Below, piece after piece: positions 11,076-24,369 of a stretch of DNA of 64,000 nucleotides (position 1 is its first letter; each line of letters opens with the position of its first letter). The stretch is from the NCBI RefSeq assembly GCF_033568475.1, contig NC_133120.1, positions 174,499,991-174,563,990 on the forward strand, given 5' to 3'. The notes under the pieces are model-generated. The model saw nothing but the letters and a program-made list of their open reading frames with translations. It did no database searches and was not told the origin of the DNA. The DNA comes from Henckelia pumila (taxonomy: Eukaryota; Streptophyta; Magnoliopsida; Lamiales; Gesneriaceae). Both the position numbers and the translations under genes were made by a program.

Positions 11076-12961
11076 TGTTGGAAAACGTGTTCAGATCAAT
11101 TAAGAATTGATACGCGGTGCAGCGGAAGTTTAAAAATTTTATTTTATTATATGGAACGATTCCATATATGGGTATCAAAACTTTTACGATTAAATTTGTT
11201 CAAGTAAAAATAAAATCATAAATTAAATTTTTACCTCGTCAAGCAAAGGCTTGATCGTGGACTCCAACAGAATTTAATCTGCTCTTCTTGTAAATCTCGG
11301 GAACCGATGACAGTCACAATCTAACTCCGGAATTAGGTCCACGAATGAAAAACAAAAACCCTCTGATTGACTGCACAAGAAATCAATCAGAAGTTTTACG
11401 TAGAGAATAAACAGATATGATCTGTTAATTCGATTTGTAATTTTTCTCAAAAATCACAAGTCGAATTTTCTCCAAAAGGGACAGAGGAATTTTTCGAAAA
11501 ATCCTCTTGAATAGTATAGAGTGAATTTTGAAAATTGCAGTATTCAATGTGTGTAATTTTTTAACCCAACACCTCTATTTATAGATAATTTCTAGTTATA
11601 ATTGTATCAGGACTCTAACTCCTTAAAACCCACAATCCATAACTTAAGCCCAACAAGTCAAGCCTGTTGTTATAGAAATTAATATAAAATTCATCGTGAC
11701 TCCGATTGATAAATTGATTTCACCAATGTGCACAGAAACCATTTCTGCATCTTTTAGATTCAAGATAATTTTTCTGAATCCGAATTCAGTGATTTCCAAA
11801 AATGCCCATCCCTATGTCATTTTAGGAAATCCCACTCCCTTTAGTTAAGAAGTCCAACTTCTCTTTCATTAAATTTAACTCTTTAAATTTAACTATCTCT
11901 ACGGGGTTTTAGTAATCCATTACTTGTGTAACCCTCAATGGTTCAGGAATACAGCTAGCCGTGGGCTCACAACTCCTTGTGACTCGAAACAACAATTTCC
12001 GACTTACCCATCGAATCATGGTAAGAGCGCCTAGCAACATCGCCCCATGATTCCCTAGGTATTACTGATAGTGCCTGCAAGAACCAGTAGATTTTCGTTA
12101 GCGTACAGTACGGTCCCTTCATCCATATATCCCGATCGAATCAACAACCATTGGTATATCGAGAGTCGTTCGAGATTCGATAACTATGCATTACATCTTG
12201 GAGATCAAATAGTGACATCGCATGTGTTACTAGGAAAACCCATTAACCTAAAACACATCATGTACTCTGGCCAGAGATTCGTCACACTAATATCTCCTCA
12301 GATCGCATAGGATATCCACACTCGCAAGTATGTGGTGAATCCTTGACAACAAAGCATTGACTCCTATATGTGTCGTAACTGTACCCAATCCCGACACCTG
12401 ATGACCCCAATAGAGTCGGTAAACGAGTCAAAGAATAGTACTAGCATATAGAGTCTCAATGATGTTTCAAGTAATAAGGACTAATGGTGTACAACCAAAA
12501 CTGCGGACTTTATCCACTCGATAATTGATAACCACTTGGAAAGTCCGAATAGGGTAGTTCGATCATTCATCATATGAATATCCATTTGCATGCTTTGAAC
12601 ATCTCTATGTTCCATACCAATGAAACGTGGTACTCGGCATTGCAAATGCTAGTATCAATCTTGAGCGATCCTTATCCTTATTTGCGGACGGCTCAATTGA
12701 CTAGAAACAGTTTAGAATATACAGTGACTATAAGATGTGTTTCATGATAGCCACCCCCATGTGCTACCATATCTTACATACACTATAGTATATTCAAGGC
12801 CTTTATCAAAACAACAATAGTATATCATAATATAACAATATGAAGAAAGATAAAGTCAATGCCATTATAAAAGTGTAAATTATATTAAACAAAAGATTGT
12901 TTTACATAGAGTCATAAAAGCCCTTAGCCACAAGTTGGCTAACCGGGAACCCACTCTTTCA
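11076..12961 (-). repeat. 3' LTR of copia element
   Basis: In the minus direction it starts TGAAAGAGTGGG and ends CCAACA. It is almost identical to 18590-20474. No gene lies inside; open frames here, for example near 12071-12310, are incidental. Confidence 0.92.
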
Positions 12962-12976
12962 ATCTCCCACTTACCC
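12962..12976 (-). other. Polypurine tract of copia element
   Basis: GGGTAAGTGGGAGAT on the minus strand sits between the pol stop codon and the 3' LTR, overlapping the stop codon by one base. Confidence 0.85.
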
Positions 12977-15900
12977 TAAAGCCAACTATTCATACTACGT
13001 AATCCCATTGCTTCGCGATGTTTGTCAAACAATGGTCCTGGCAAGGGCTTAGTAAGCGGATCAGCGATATTGTCTGTAGAGGCCACTCTCTCGACACTGA
13101 TGTCTCCTCTTTCCATGATCTCCCGGATGATGTGGTATTTCCTCAGTACGTGTTTGGACTTCTGATGAGACCTTGGTTCCTTTGCCTGAGCAACGGCACC
13201 CGTGTTGTCATAGTATACCGGGACTGGACCAACAGCTTCAGGAATTACACCCAACTCTTGGATGAACTTCCTTATCCAAACCGCCTCTTTAGCAGCAGCT
13301 AATGCTGCAATGTATTCTGCCTCAGTGGTGGAATCCGCTGTGGTGTCCTGCTTGAAACTCTTCCAAGAGACAGCACCGCCATTGAGCACGAATACAAATC
13401 CAGAGGTTGATTTCGAGTCATTCACGTCATATTGGAAGCTAGAGTCGGTATAGCCTTCCAACTTTAATTCTCTCCCTCCATAAACCATGAATACATTCTT
13501 AGTCCTTCGCAAGTACTTAAGAATATCCTTCACGGCTTTCCAATTCATTTGACCGGGATTGGCTTGGTATCTGCTCGTGACGCTCAGAGCATAGGCCACA
13601 TCCGGTCTGGTAGATATCATCCCATACATGATACTACCTATGGCTGACGCATATGGCACGTGTGTCATCTTCTCTATCTCTTCGTCAGTCTTGGGACACA
13701 TAGACTTGGATAGAGAAACTCCAGAACACATAGGTAGATGTCCTCTCTTGGACCCATCCATTGAAAACCTTTTCAATATGGTGTCGATGTAGGTTGATTG
13801 AGTGAGTCCTATCATTCTTTTAGATCTATCTCTATAGATCTGAATTCCTAGAATATAGGATGCCTCACCTAAATCCTTCATCGAGAATCCACCTGATAAC
13901 CATATCTTTGTTGACTGCAACATCCCTACATCATTCCCCATGAGTAGGATGTCATCAACATAAAGTACTAAGAATGTTACCGCATTCTTAACTACTTTCT
14001 TGTACACGCATGGTTCCTCCGGGTTCTTGATAAAACCAAAATCCTTTATTGTTTCATCAAATTTCTGGTTCCAACTTCTTGATGCTTGTTTGAGACCATA
14101 GATTGATCTCTGAAGCTTGCATACCTTATGCTCGCTTCCCATGGATGTGTATCTCTCAGGCTGCATCATATAGATCTCTTCCTTAATGTTTCCATTAAGA
14201 AATGCAGTCTTTACATCCATTTGCCATATCTCATAGTCATACCATGCTGCTATGGCAATAAGGATTCTTATGGACTTGAACATTGCGACTGATGAAAAAG
14301 TTTCATCACAGTCAACTCCTTGTCTTTGAGTATAACCTTTTGCCACCAATCGTGCCTTGTAGGTCAATACCTTTCCATCAGGCCCAAGCTTTCTCTTGTA
14401 GATCCATTTGCACCCAATTGGAACAATTCCATCGGGAGGATCTACTAAAGACCAAACTTTGTTAGAATGCATCGAGTCTATTTCCGATTGCATAGCTTCA
14501 AGCCATAAATTTGAATCCGCATCAAAAATTGCTTCCTTGAAGTTTCTTGGATCACATCCAATGTTGGGTTCACTTTGATCCCCTTCAAGAAGAAGACCAT
14601 ATCTAATAGGAGGCCTAGAAGTCCTCTCGGATCTCCTAGTAATAGGCGTGTCTTGTGATGATTCTTGAGGTGTAGGATCGCTATTTTGTATCTCGGGTTC
14701 TTCTCGAATTTCTTCGAGTTCCATCATCTTGTCTTTCTTATCCAATAAGAACTCCTTCTCCAAGAAGGTGGCATTCCTTGAAACAAACACTTTTGTTTCA
14801 GCAGGATGATAGAAATAATATCCGATTGAATTCTTCGGATACCCTACAAAATAACATAAGGTGGATTGACTATCCAACTTATCTCCCACTGTCTGCTTCA
14901 AGTAAGCAGGACATCCCCAAATCCTCAAGTACGAATACTTAGGAGCTTTGCCATTCCATAACTCGTATGGTGTTTTATTTACTGCTTTAGTGTGGACGTT
15001 GTTTAACAACAATACCGCCGTTTCAAGCGCGTAGCCCCAAAACGAAGGTGGGAGCTCAGTGAAGCTCATCATGGATCGAACCATGTCCAACAAAGTTCGA
15101 TTGCGACGCTCCAAAACACCATTAAGCTGAGGTGTCATAGGAGGAGTCCACTGAGAGAGAATCCCATTCTCTTTTAGATAGTCCAAAAACTCGGTACTTA
15201 GGTATTCTCCACCTCGATCCGATCGAAGTGCCTTAATACTTTTACCTAGTTTGTTTTCTACTTCAGCCTTGAATTCTTTGAACCTTTCAAATGCTTCAGA
15301 CTTATATTTCATTAAATATAAATACCCATACCTAGAATGATCATCAGTAAAGGTAATGAAGTAGGTGTTGCCACATTTAGTACCAATCCTAAATGGACCG
15401 CAAACATCTGTATGGATCAAATCCAACAGATTTGGACTACGTTCAGGTTTCCCTTTGAAAGGAGATTTAGTCATTTTTCCCTTTAGGCAGGACTCACAAG
15501 TAGGTAGAGATTTAATATCAGACATATCAAACATGCCCTCTCCCACTAGCTTGTTCATCCTCCTTGAGGAAATATGACCTAGCCTAGCATGCCAAAGGTT
15601 TGCCGGGTTTTGACTATCGTTTTTCCTTTTAATTGTTGTTACCGGTTTATCAACATAATTAATTGGAACGTCTTTTAATTTTAAGCTATATAGATCGTTT
15701 TCAAGTTGTCCATTTCCAATCAAACATTCATTCTTGTAAATATTGCAAATCTCATTCACAAAATTGCAAGAAAAACCATCTCTATCAAGCATAGAAATAG
15801 ATATAATATTTTTGACCAAATCCGGAACATATAAAACATCTCTCAAAAATAAATTAAAATTGTTCTGAAAAACTAAATAAATGTCTCCTATAGCTTTGGC

Positions 15901-16890
15901 TTTGACTCTAGAACCATTCCCGAGCCTTAGCTGGGTCTCACCCATCCTTAGCTTACGACTTCTTGTCATCACCTGCAAATCATTTCAAATGTGAGATCCA
16001 CATCCGGTATCCAATACCCAAGAAGAAGTATTAAGCGAAACATTTATTTCAATGTAAAACATACCCTTTGCAGTTCGCAACTGTTCGAGGTATTCCTTGC
16101 AGTTACGTTTCCAATGACCAGGTTTCTTGCAGTAGTGGCAAACGTTATCATCTGTATTCACATTTGAAACCTTGGCCTTTCCCTTCTTATTTGGTACATT
16201 CTTCTTGGGCGGGGCAGAACGTTTCTTACCCTTTCCACTTGGCCCCTTCTTGGAGTAAGAAGAGGAGCCAACCAAGAGTACCGGTTTATCCTTATTTAAT
16301 GTGGCCTCATAAGACACAATAATATTGACCATCTCTTCAAGGGTGACCTCTATCTTGTTCATATTTAAGTTCACCACAAATCCGTCAAACGACGAAGGAA
16401 GTGAAAGAAGTAATAAGTCCGTGTTTAGCTCGTGCTCCAATGTCAAATCGAGTGTTACCAACTTTTCAATAAGCCCAATCATGTGTACCCCATGCTCACG
16501 GACCGAAGTCCCATCTCGCATGCGGCATGTCATGAGCTCTTTGATGGGGGCATACCTTTCCGACCTTGACTGAGCTCCAAAAAGTTCCTTGAGGTGAACG
16601 TGTATGTCAGCAGCATTCACGGCATCCTCAAATCGCCTCTGGAGTTCATCAGACATTGAAGCTTGCATATAGCATTTAGCCTTGATATCATGGTCCCACC
16701 ATTGATCAAGTTTTGCCAATTCTTCCGGACTTATATTAGCCGGTGCTTCCTTTGGAGGATTCTTTTCTAACACGTAGAAAATTTTCTCCGAAGTAAGAAT
16801 AATTTTCAACTTACGGAACCATTCCGTATAGTTTGCGTCAGTCAATTTGTTTTGTTCGAGAATTGAAAACAGTGGATTGCGAGAAGTCAT
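12976..16890 (-). CDS. Ty1/copia gag-pol polyprotein, one in-frame stop
   Basis: The frame starts at the ATG at 16888-16890 (MTSRNPLFS) and runs 1305 codons with a single TGA at 15985-15987; the parts before and after are in the same frame. Domains in order: UBN2-type gag (about residues 1-225); zinc knuckle CX2CX4HX4C (CHYCKKPGHWKRNC, about 251-264); protease active site LDTG (about 293-296), followed within a few codons by the stop; integrase zinc finger (HARLGH...CESC); integrase core with DVCGPF, the SDRGGEY block and the catalytic acidic triad; reverse transcriptase with YVDDILL; RNase H with TDSSF and TEAEY. The stop stands where related proteins have a Cys codon, so a TGC/TGT to TGA change is likely. 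Without the stop all domains look complete. The protein copies the element's RNA in cytoplasmic particles and integrates the cDNA. Confidence 0.92.
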
Positions 16891-17083
16891 TGTTATAGTA
16901 TACTGAAAAGGAAACAAACAATAATCAATGATTGTTTAATTAATTTACTAAGACATAAAATATGGCGAATTTTAATTTTATGAATTACACTCCCACTATT
17001 TTAACGATTTCACTACCCTCTAGTGAAAACGGGAAACTGTTTTGCTTAGTAAGAACATGGAGTCCAATTGACAAATCATGATC

Positions 17084-17363
17084 CCGAATAATATCAGCCA
17101 ACCATAATTTTCAAAAGGTAGAGCCCAATTACTTCCAAATTAACCCCCATGTTTTTACCTCATGTCCAATAAGGGCCCAATAATATGACGCCGTTTATTG
17201 TGACATGTCAAGATAACCCATCAATATTAAGTTGTGATGGACGGTCTCCATGTGGATCCCCAATAATATGAGCCAATCCCATGGGAGTTCCACCCAACTT
17301 ACAACATGTGTCGATCCAATGTACAGCTTTCCGATGAACGGGCCCCCCCAATAATATGAGCCG
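17084..17363 (-). repeat. Degenerate ~87-bp tandem repeat in copia leader
   Basis: The motif CCAATAATATGAGCC (plus-strand reading) recurs at about 17084, 17177, 17260 and 17347, spaced 83-93 bp; text between the copies is only weakly similar. Confidence 0.6.
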
Positions 17364-18315
17364 GACCGTATCCGCGGGTAGCATCTTATACATTGATCGT
17401 TGATGGAAGGTAGGAATATTTAAACAATATTTAAATTCCCTTTTTATTAATCTTGATATCAATTTTAAATCATATTTAAAATGAGGGATTTTTAATTTTT
17501 GAAAATTTGTCTCATCATGCAATTTATGTATGCTTGCGGGATTCATATAATTTAGTCTAAACATGCATACATCAATAATATCTTATATTATTTAAGGATG
17601 ATCGATCCCATTAACTAATCGACCCGTGGTTGCTAATCACGAGTCTAAGTCCAATCCTAGGTGATGTGCAAGTATGCAATGCAATCCTATTACATTGAGC
17701 TTCCAATTTACATTTTTTCGGTCTTCATTGTCTGCTGGGCACACCATTTCTTCAAATCTTTGTCTTCCACTAAGTCTAATAAATTTACAATAAATTTCGA
17801 TGACAAATATGGGATACATTTTAGGGGTGGGAACGGGCCATAAATCAGGCCCACTTTTATTTCATATGACAATCATATTGGGCTATAAACCAAGCCCATA
17901 AATAAACACCAACAACAATAAGACAAATGTAAATCACCTAACATACACCTAAAACATTGGTCATGGCAATCGATCATCCTTTATCCATTAAGTAATTCAA
18001 TAATTAAATAATTGGATAAACATGCAAAGGCATCATAATTTAAAAGATAAAATCATATTTTATCTTATCCGTCCATAAGATCATATCTTATCATCAATTG
18101 TACCAAAATAATTAATTTTATAAAATTTAATTTAACGGATAAAATTTATAAATTTTCCAAAAATTCAAATTTATCCAAAAATCAATTTTAAAATTTTCAG
18201 ACTCGAACAATTCGATCTGATGCCTCGTGAACCAATCAAAAACAATTTTCGATCGAATCAAAAACTAGAATTTCAAAAATTAAAATTTTAATTAAAAATT
18301 AAAAAATAATTTTTC

Positions 18316-18472
18316 CGGGCTGCCCGGGACAATCCCGGGCAGCCCGTAGCTGCCCCTTGGGCAGCGACGATCGCTGCCCTGGGCAGCGATGGACTCGCTG
18401 CCCTTGGGCAGCACCCAGCGCTGCCCTGGGCAGCAACGTTCGCTGCCCCGAGCAGCGACGATCGCTGCCCGA
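18316..18472 (-). repeat. GC-rich hairpin array in copia leader
   Basis: A perfect 14-bp stem with a 3-nt loop (18316-18329 with 18333-18346) is followed by five short hairpins built from GCTGCCC and GGGCAGC (18349-18365, 18373-18387, 18397-18412, 18420-18434, 18442-18456). It lies 100-270 nt downstream of the primer site in the element's RNA. Confidence 0.85.
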
Positions 18473-18576
18473 TTTTCCCATTAATATTCAATTTAAAATT
18501 TTCGTTTTGTTTCAAAAACCGAGGCTTAAAAATTTTGTACAATCGATTAATTTAATCGTTTGATCTGAGCAACCTG

Positions 18577-18589
18577 GCTCTGATACCAC
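18577..18589 (-). other. Primer binding site of copia element (tRNA-iMet)
   Basis: TGGTATCAGAGC on the minus strand, one base from the 5' LTR end, is the canonical site complementary to the initiator Met tRNA 3' end. Confidence 0.9.
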
Positions 18590-20474
18590 TGTTGGAAAAC
18601 GTGTTCAGATCAACTAAGAATTGATACCCGGTGCAGCGGAAGTTTAAAAATTTTATTTTATTATATGGAACGATTCCATATATGGGTATCAAAACTTTTA
18701 CGATTAAATTTGTTTAAGTAAAAATAAAATCACAATTAAATTTTTACCTCGTCAAGCAAAGGCTTGATCGTGGACTCCAACAGAATTTAATCTGCTCTTC
18801 TTGTAAATCCCGGGAACCGATGACAGTCACGATCTAACTCCGGAATTAGGTCCACGAATGAAAAACAGAAACCCTCTGATTGACTGCACTAGAAATCAAT
18901 CAGAAGTTTTACGTTGAGAATAAACAGATATGATCTGTTAATTCGATTTGTAATTTTTCACAAAAATCACAAGTCGAATTTTCTCCAAAAGGGACAGAGG
19001 AATTTTTCGAAAAATCCTCTTGAATAGTATAGAGTGAATTTCGAAAATTGCAGTATTCAATGTGTGTAATTTTCGAACCCAACACCTCTATTTATAGATA
19101 ATTTCTAGTTATAATTGTATCAGGACTCTAACTCCTTAAAGCCCACAATCCATAACTTAAGCCCAACAAGCCAAGCCTGTTGTTATAGAAATTAATATAA
19201 AATTCATCGTGACTCCGATTGATAAATTGATTTCACCAATGTGCACAGAAACCATTTCTGCATCTTTTAGAGTCAAGATAATTTTTCTGAATCCGAATTC
19301 AGTGATTTCCAAAAATGCTCATCCCTATGTCATTTTAGGAAATCCCACTCCCTTTAGTTAAGAAGTCCAACTTCTCTTTCATAAAATTTAACTCTTTAAA
19401 TTTAACTATCTCTACGGGGTTTTAGTAATCCATTACTTGTGTAACCCTCAATGGTTCAGGAATACAGCTATCCGTGGGCTAACAACTCCTTGTGACTCGA
19501 AACAACAATTTCCGACTTACCCATCGAATCATGGTAAGAGCGCCTAGCAACATCGCCCCATGATTCCCTAGGTATTACTGATAGTGCCTGCAAGAACCAG
19601 TAGATTTTGGTTAGCGTACAGTACGGTCCCTTCATCCATATATCCCGATCGAATCAACAACCATTGATATATCGAGAGTCGTTCGAGATTCGATAACTAT
19701 GTATTACATCTTGGAGATCAAATAGTGACATCGCATGTGTTACTAGGAAAACCCATTAACCTAAAACACATCATGTACTCTGGCCAGAGATTCTTCACAC
19801 TAATATCTCCTCAGATCTCATAGGATATCCACACTCGCAAGTATGTGGTGAATCCTTGACAACAAAGCATCGACTCCTATATGTATCGTAACTGTACCCA
19901 ATCCAGACACCTGATGACCCCAATAGAGTCGGTAAACGAGTCAAAGAACAGTACTAGCATATAGAGTCTCAATGATGTTTCAAGTAATAAGGACTAATGG
20001 TGTACAACCAAAACCGCGGACTTTATCCACTCGATAATTGATAACCACTTGGAAAGTCCGAATAGGGTAGTTCGATCATTCATCATATGAATATCCATTT
20101 GCATGCTTTGAACATCTCTATGTTCCATACCAATGAAACGTGGTACTCGGCATCGCAAATGCTAGTCTCAATCTCGAGCGATCCTTATCCTTATTTGCGG
20201 ACGGCTCAATTGACTAGGAACAGTTTAGAATATACAGTGACTATAAGATGTGTTTCATGATAGCCATCCCCATGTGCTACCACATCTTACATACACTATA
20301 GTATATTCAAGGTCTTTATCAAAATAACAATAGTATATCATAATATAACAATATGAAGAAAGATAAAGTCAATGCCATTATAAAATTGTAAATTATATTA
20401 AACAAAAGATTGTTTTACATAGAGTCATAAAAGCCCTTAGCCACAAGTTGGTTAACCGGGCACCCACTCTTTCA
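18590..20474 (-). repeat. 5' LTR of copia element
   Basis: Partner of 11076-12961, starting TGTTGGAAAAC and ending CTCTTTCA in plus-strand reading. No gene inside. Confidence 0.92.
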
Positions 20475-21436
20475 AGTCAATCACTACCCAGATAGCATCG
20501 CAACCTCGAACTGATCGTGGTAGCTTTGTGATGAAATCCATCGAAATGTGATCTCGTTTCCATTCAGGAACAGATAGACTGTGCAACAGACCACCAGGCC
20601 GCTTTCTCTATGCTTTCAACTATTGACAGTTCAAATATCGGGATACATACTTCATAACATCGCTCTTCATATTCTTCCACCATAACTGATTTCTCAAATT
20701 GTTATACATCTTTCGGCCACCTGGATGAATACTGAATCGACAGCAATGTGCCTCTCACAAGATACGCTGTCTCAACTCGGAAACATGGGCACAACAATAC
20801 GATTAATCACAAATAAAACATAATCCCTGGCCTAGAATTCAGAATTGTGTCCAGATCTGACATTATCTATCGAACTCTGAATACTCGGATCAGATTTCTA
20901 TGCCTCTTTGATCTTCACAAACAACTCTGGTTCGGCTTGAATTAGAAAAAAACTCTGATAGATCTCCTATTTGTTTCAAACTCTAAACCAGAAGTACAAC
21001 AATCATCGATCAAATGAGAGACACCAATAAAAGATAAAGATAAAGATAAAGAACAGATCTTTTGACTCAAAACATCAGCAGCTGCATTCGATTTCCCCAG
21101 ATAATACTTGATTTCACAATGAAAATCCTTCAACAGATCAAACCATCTTTTCTGTCTCATAATCAGTTCAGACTGCAAAAAAAATACTTCAAGCTTTTAT
21201 AATCTGAAAAGATTTTGAAAGTCTCACCATAAAGATAGTGACGCCAGATCTTCAAAGCAAATACAATAGATGCAAGTTCAAGATCATGAACAGGATATCG
21301 AGTCTCGTACGGCTTCAACTGCCTCGATGCATAAGCTATCACATGCTTCCTCTGCATAAGAACATATCCCAAACCTCGATAAGAAGCATCATAATAAACT
21401 GTAAAATCACCAGTACCTAAAGGAATAGATAGAACT
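20475..21436 (-). pseudogene. Outer chromovirus: RNase H and integrase N-terminal part
   Basis: On the minus strand the order is RNase H ([16 protein letters not shown] near 21350-21410; [11 protein letters not shown] near 21225; the end of the domain, KSNAAADVLSQK, near 21070), then the integrase zinc-binding region and the start of the core ([13 protein letters not shown] near 20530). An in-frame stop lies in the zinc-binding region. The fragment joins 10090-11075 at the copia insertion and 38309-39540 at the Tekay insertion; the TSDs prove they are one gene. An ATAAAG microrepeat is seen at 21027-21046. Confidence 0.82.
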
Positions 21437-24354
21437 TGTAACACCTAAGATTTCATAATTTAAAATTCCATGCCGAAATTATTTTTTTTAATAATTATGA
21501 TTTTTAATTGCTTGGAATTAATTGCTTAAATTTCCTTTAAAGTTTAAGTGCTCAAATATTTTATGTTCTTTATTATTGAAATTTTTGAGACAGTGACTTC
21601 CGGTTCCGGCGTTTGGAAATGGTGGATTTTTGGCAGTAAATTCCAAGATTTGCTATTTTAAAAGTTTAGTAGGGAGGTAGGGGGAATTTTAGATGAGAGT
21701 TCAAAAGTTAGGAATTTTCGGGTATCAGAAATCATTTTCTTAGTATTGCAATATTGGGCTTATTCTTTAACTTTTTCAAAAGTTAGAATTTTCCTAAACC
21801 CGGATTAGTAAAACCCAACTTAATATTTTTAATTTGGGGTTTTTAAACTTAGGAATTTTATGAGTGTAAGCTAGTAGGTAAAAGTTGTACTATAGAGTTG
21901 TACTTTTAAAAGCAACACACACACACCTACTTTTAATTACTTACACCTATACATACACACATATGTACACACAACACACTCCATTTTTAAAACACATAAA
22001 TCATTTTATTTGCAAACCCTAACCCCTCAAACCCTTAGTAGCCGATCCCCTCCCTCTTTCCCTCATTCCTTTTTCCCCTCCAATCGGTCGTTCCCCTCCT
22101 TGGTGTTCCAGCTGCCGCACCGCCTTTCTCCACCGCCTCCGACGCCGGGAAACCTTTAAGGGAGGTTCACCTAGCTGTGGTTTGAAGATTCCCAACTCCA
22201 TCTCCTTTTTGTTTTTGAAAATCTTGTGGGTAAAGACTAGTGAAGGCATGTATAAGCATTTCCTTGGGAAATCAAATTAGCTATCTATGTTTTGAGCTTA
22301 AATCTTTGCAAATTTCGAAATTCCTTGTATTTTGACTTGTATGGGTTCGGTTTTTATGATTTTCCAGCTAGGGTTATGCTAAAATTTCAAAAATCTCATT
22401 TATGTTGTTGATTGGAAGTTGTATGATGCATTGTGATGTGTAAAATGATGGGTTTTGATGCATATTGGCACACTTGAAAAATTTCAGTAGATCATGCCCT
22501 ATAAGTTTCGAATTTTTCATGTTGTTAGGGCTGGGATTGAATTATATAAGTGTATTTTATTGTTTAGAATTTGGTCTTGATTGATTATCCACGAATTTGA
22601 GGCTTTTTTATGCATAATCTTGTTATTTTTGAATTGTGGTGTTGAAGTGTGATGAGGGGCTGACAAGGTGCTTGTGATAAGTCCTAAGAGATGGTTTTGA
22701 GTGTGTTTGGTGGTTTGGAAGTAGGTGGGGGCAAGGGAGTAGGGCTTGGTGGTGTTTCCTCCAAGTAGAAGTGTGAAAAGATGAGGTTGGCATTGGGCAA
22801 GGCAGTCTGAGTTTGGGGCAGGGGAGGCGTCATATGAGGTCCGGGAGTGGTTAGGGCTAGTCCTTGTCAATTTCATGATGTTTTGGTTGCGTCGGTATAA
22901 AATGGGCTCGTTTCGGATAAAATTTCAATAAGTTATGGATTTTTGAAGTTAAGGTGTCGGTGCAGAATTTTGAGGGCAAAAGTGGGCTGTCCGGATTGGG
23001 TTTTTGTTCAGGTTGCATAGTCTGTAAAATGAGGGTGAAATCAAGTCATATGGTTAGTTCTTAGTGTTTGAAGAGTTTCGGTTTGAGCGGTGTCGAATTT
23101 GGCTAAGGATTGATAGAGTTAAGAGGGTTTCGGTGCGGTTTCTCGGGTTGTTGCCTTGAAATGAGAATTTGAGTTAAGGATGGGTTAGCACCTAGGGGCA
23201 GCAACTTACTCACCTAATACCCACATTTATGTGTTGAGTATTCGCTCATATAAATGCATACTTGTGTCTTTAAGCCTTGGCCTTGGGTCAAACAAAAAGG
23301 TTACAAAGAAAGTCTCTTCCATGCATGCTAAATATTTTAATGTCAAGTCAAAAGAGGAAAAGAAAAAGAAAATATTTTTGAACGAAGTGATTTGATTGTG
23401 ACGGGACAGGGTATTGATGGGTGGGGGATGCCTTACTCACTTGCCATAGACGGGTAGATCGAGATCGGAAGACATCTCGGGATCCCTACCAAAATAGAAG
23501 GGCAATGTGGGGTCGGGAGAAATCTCGGTGTCCTTGCCATAAAAGGATAAGCCGCGTCGGGAGGAATCTCGGCGTCTTGCCAGCATAGTGCACTGCAGCC
23601 ATTGATCGATCAAAACAGAGGGTCACAATTTAAGGATCTAAGTTTACAGCTTCACTTTCAGTATCAGTTTGACTCATCTTATTGCATTCAGTTTTCTGTC
23701 ATGCATGAGTTTCAATAAAGTTAAGAATGTTCCAGAGTTTCATAGCGTGAGTTGGAGTGTATTCATCGTTTATATGTTGTCTCATTCTTTTGTAGCATGC
23801 GCATTTCTACAGCTTACGTTTCAATTATATTATGTATAGTATTTTGAGTATTAATGCAGTTATTTTAAACCCTTGTTATTACACTGTTTATACTTGCTGG
23901 GTCATTAGACTCACTATGCTTGTTTGATTGCCAGGTGAGGAGGAGTTCGTAGGGACCGAGGGGCAGGGTCCTTGAGGGGAGGTCTCCGGCGGAATGAGGC
24001 CCTACAACCGTTGCGATTTCATGTTTCCGCACTAGTTTATGATAGTAATAAAGAGTTTAAACTTAAGTACTTTTGTTGATAGCCAGGATGTGTTTTCCCT
24101 ATGCTTGGAGTTTATGGTTTAAAGTCTGTTATCGATATTATTTCAACCGTGTGGGGTTGCCACTATTTTCTTTATGATAACTTTCGTAGTATGAAACCTT
24201 ATTTTCTTTTACGTCTTCTTCTTTCCCTTTTTGCTCGTTTGGTTGCTTGAGACAGGTTGGTTTGTCTACTTACAAACAAGTCATGGCAAATTTTTTAAAA
24301 AAATTCGTATTTTCTTTTATTATTTAATTAAGTATAGAGGTTAGGGTTGTTTCA
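21437..24354 (+). repeat. 5' LTR of Tekay-like element (2918 bp)
   Basis: Starts TGTAACACC and ends GTTTCA. It includes CA-rich microsatellite sequence around 21915-21975 and a run of degenerate repeats with GGGAGAAATCTCGG-like motifs around 23455-23580. No real gene; open frames inside are incidental. Confidence 0.9.
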
Positions 24355-24356
24355 GT

Positions 24357-24369
24357 TGGTATCAAAGCA
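24357..24369 (+). other. Primer binding site of Tekay-like element
   Basis: TGGTATCAAAGCA, two bases after the 5' LTR, matches the tRNA-iMet-type site with one change from the usual TGGTATCAGAGC. Confidence 0.75.

Larger units (their letters stand above)
16891..18576 (-). other. 5' leader of copia element with repeats
   Basis: About 1.7 kb separates the primer site from the gag start. It contains no gene. It holds four copies of a CAATAATATGAGCC-like motif (17084-17363) and a GC-rich hairpin array (18316-18472). A possible splice acceptor (TTTTCAG) lies 12 bp before the ATG. Confidence 0.8.
11076..20474 (-). mobile_element. Nearly complete Ty1/copia retrotransposon (9399 bp)
   Basis: Two LTRs of 1886 and 1885 bp (11076-12961 and 18590-20474) flank a minus-strand gag-pol, with a polypurine tract beside the left LTR and a tRNA-iMet primer site beside the right LTR. 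The 5-bp target duplication AGTCA is perfect (11071-11075 and 20475-20479) and the interrupted host sequence is the integrase gene of the outer chromovirus. By eye the LTRs differ at about 13 sites in the first 510 bp, so the insertion is fairly young. The only coding defect I see is one in-frame TGA between gag and the rest of pol. The long LTR is reminiscent of the Angela/BARE group, but I cannot assign the lineage firmly. Confidence 0.93.

Noticed and set aside
18577-18589. TGGTATCAGAGC motifs (also 39552 and 56742) as parts of tRNA-Met genes
   Set aside because: They are primer binding sites beside LTRs or a viral leader; no cloverleaf can be drawn around them.
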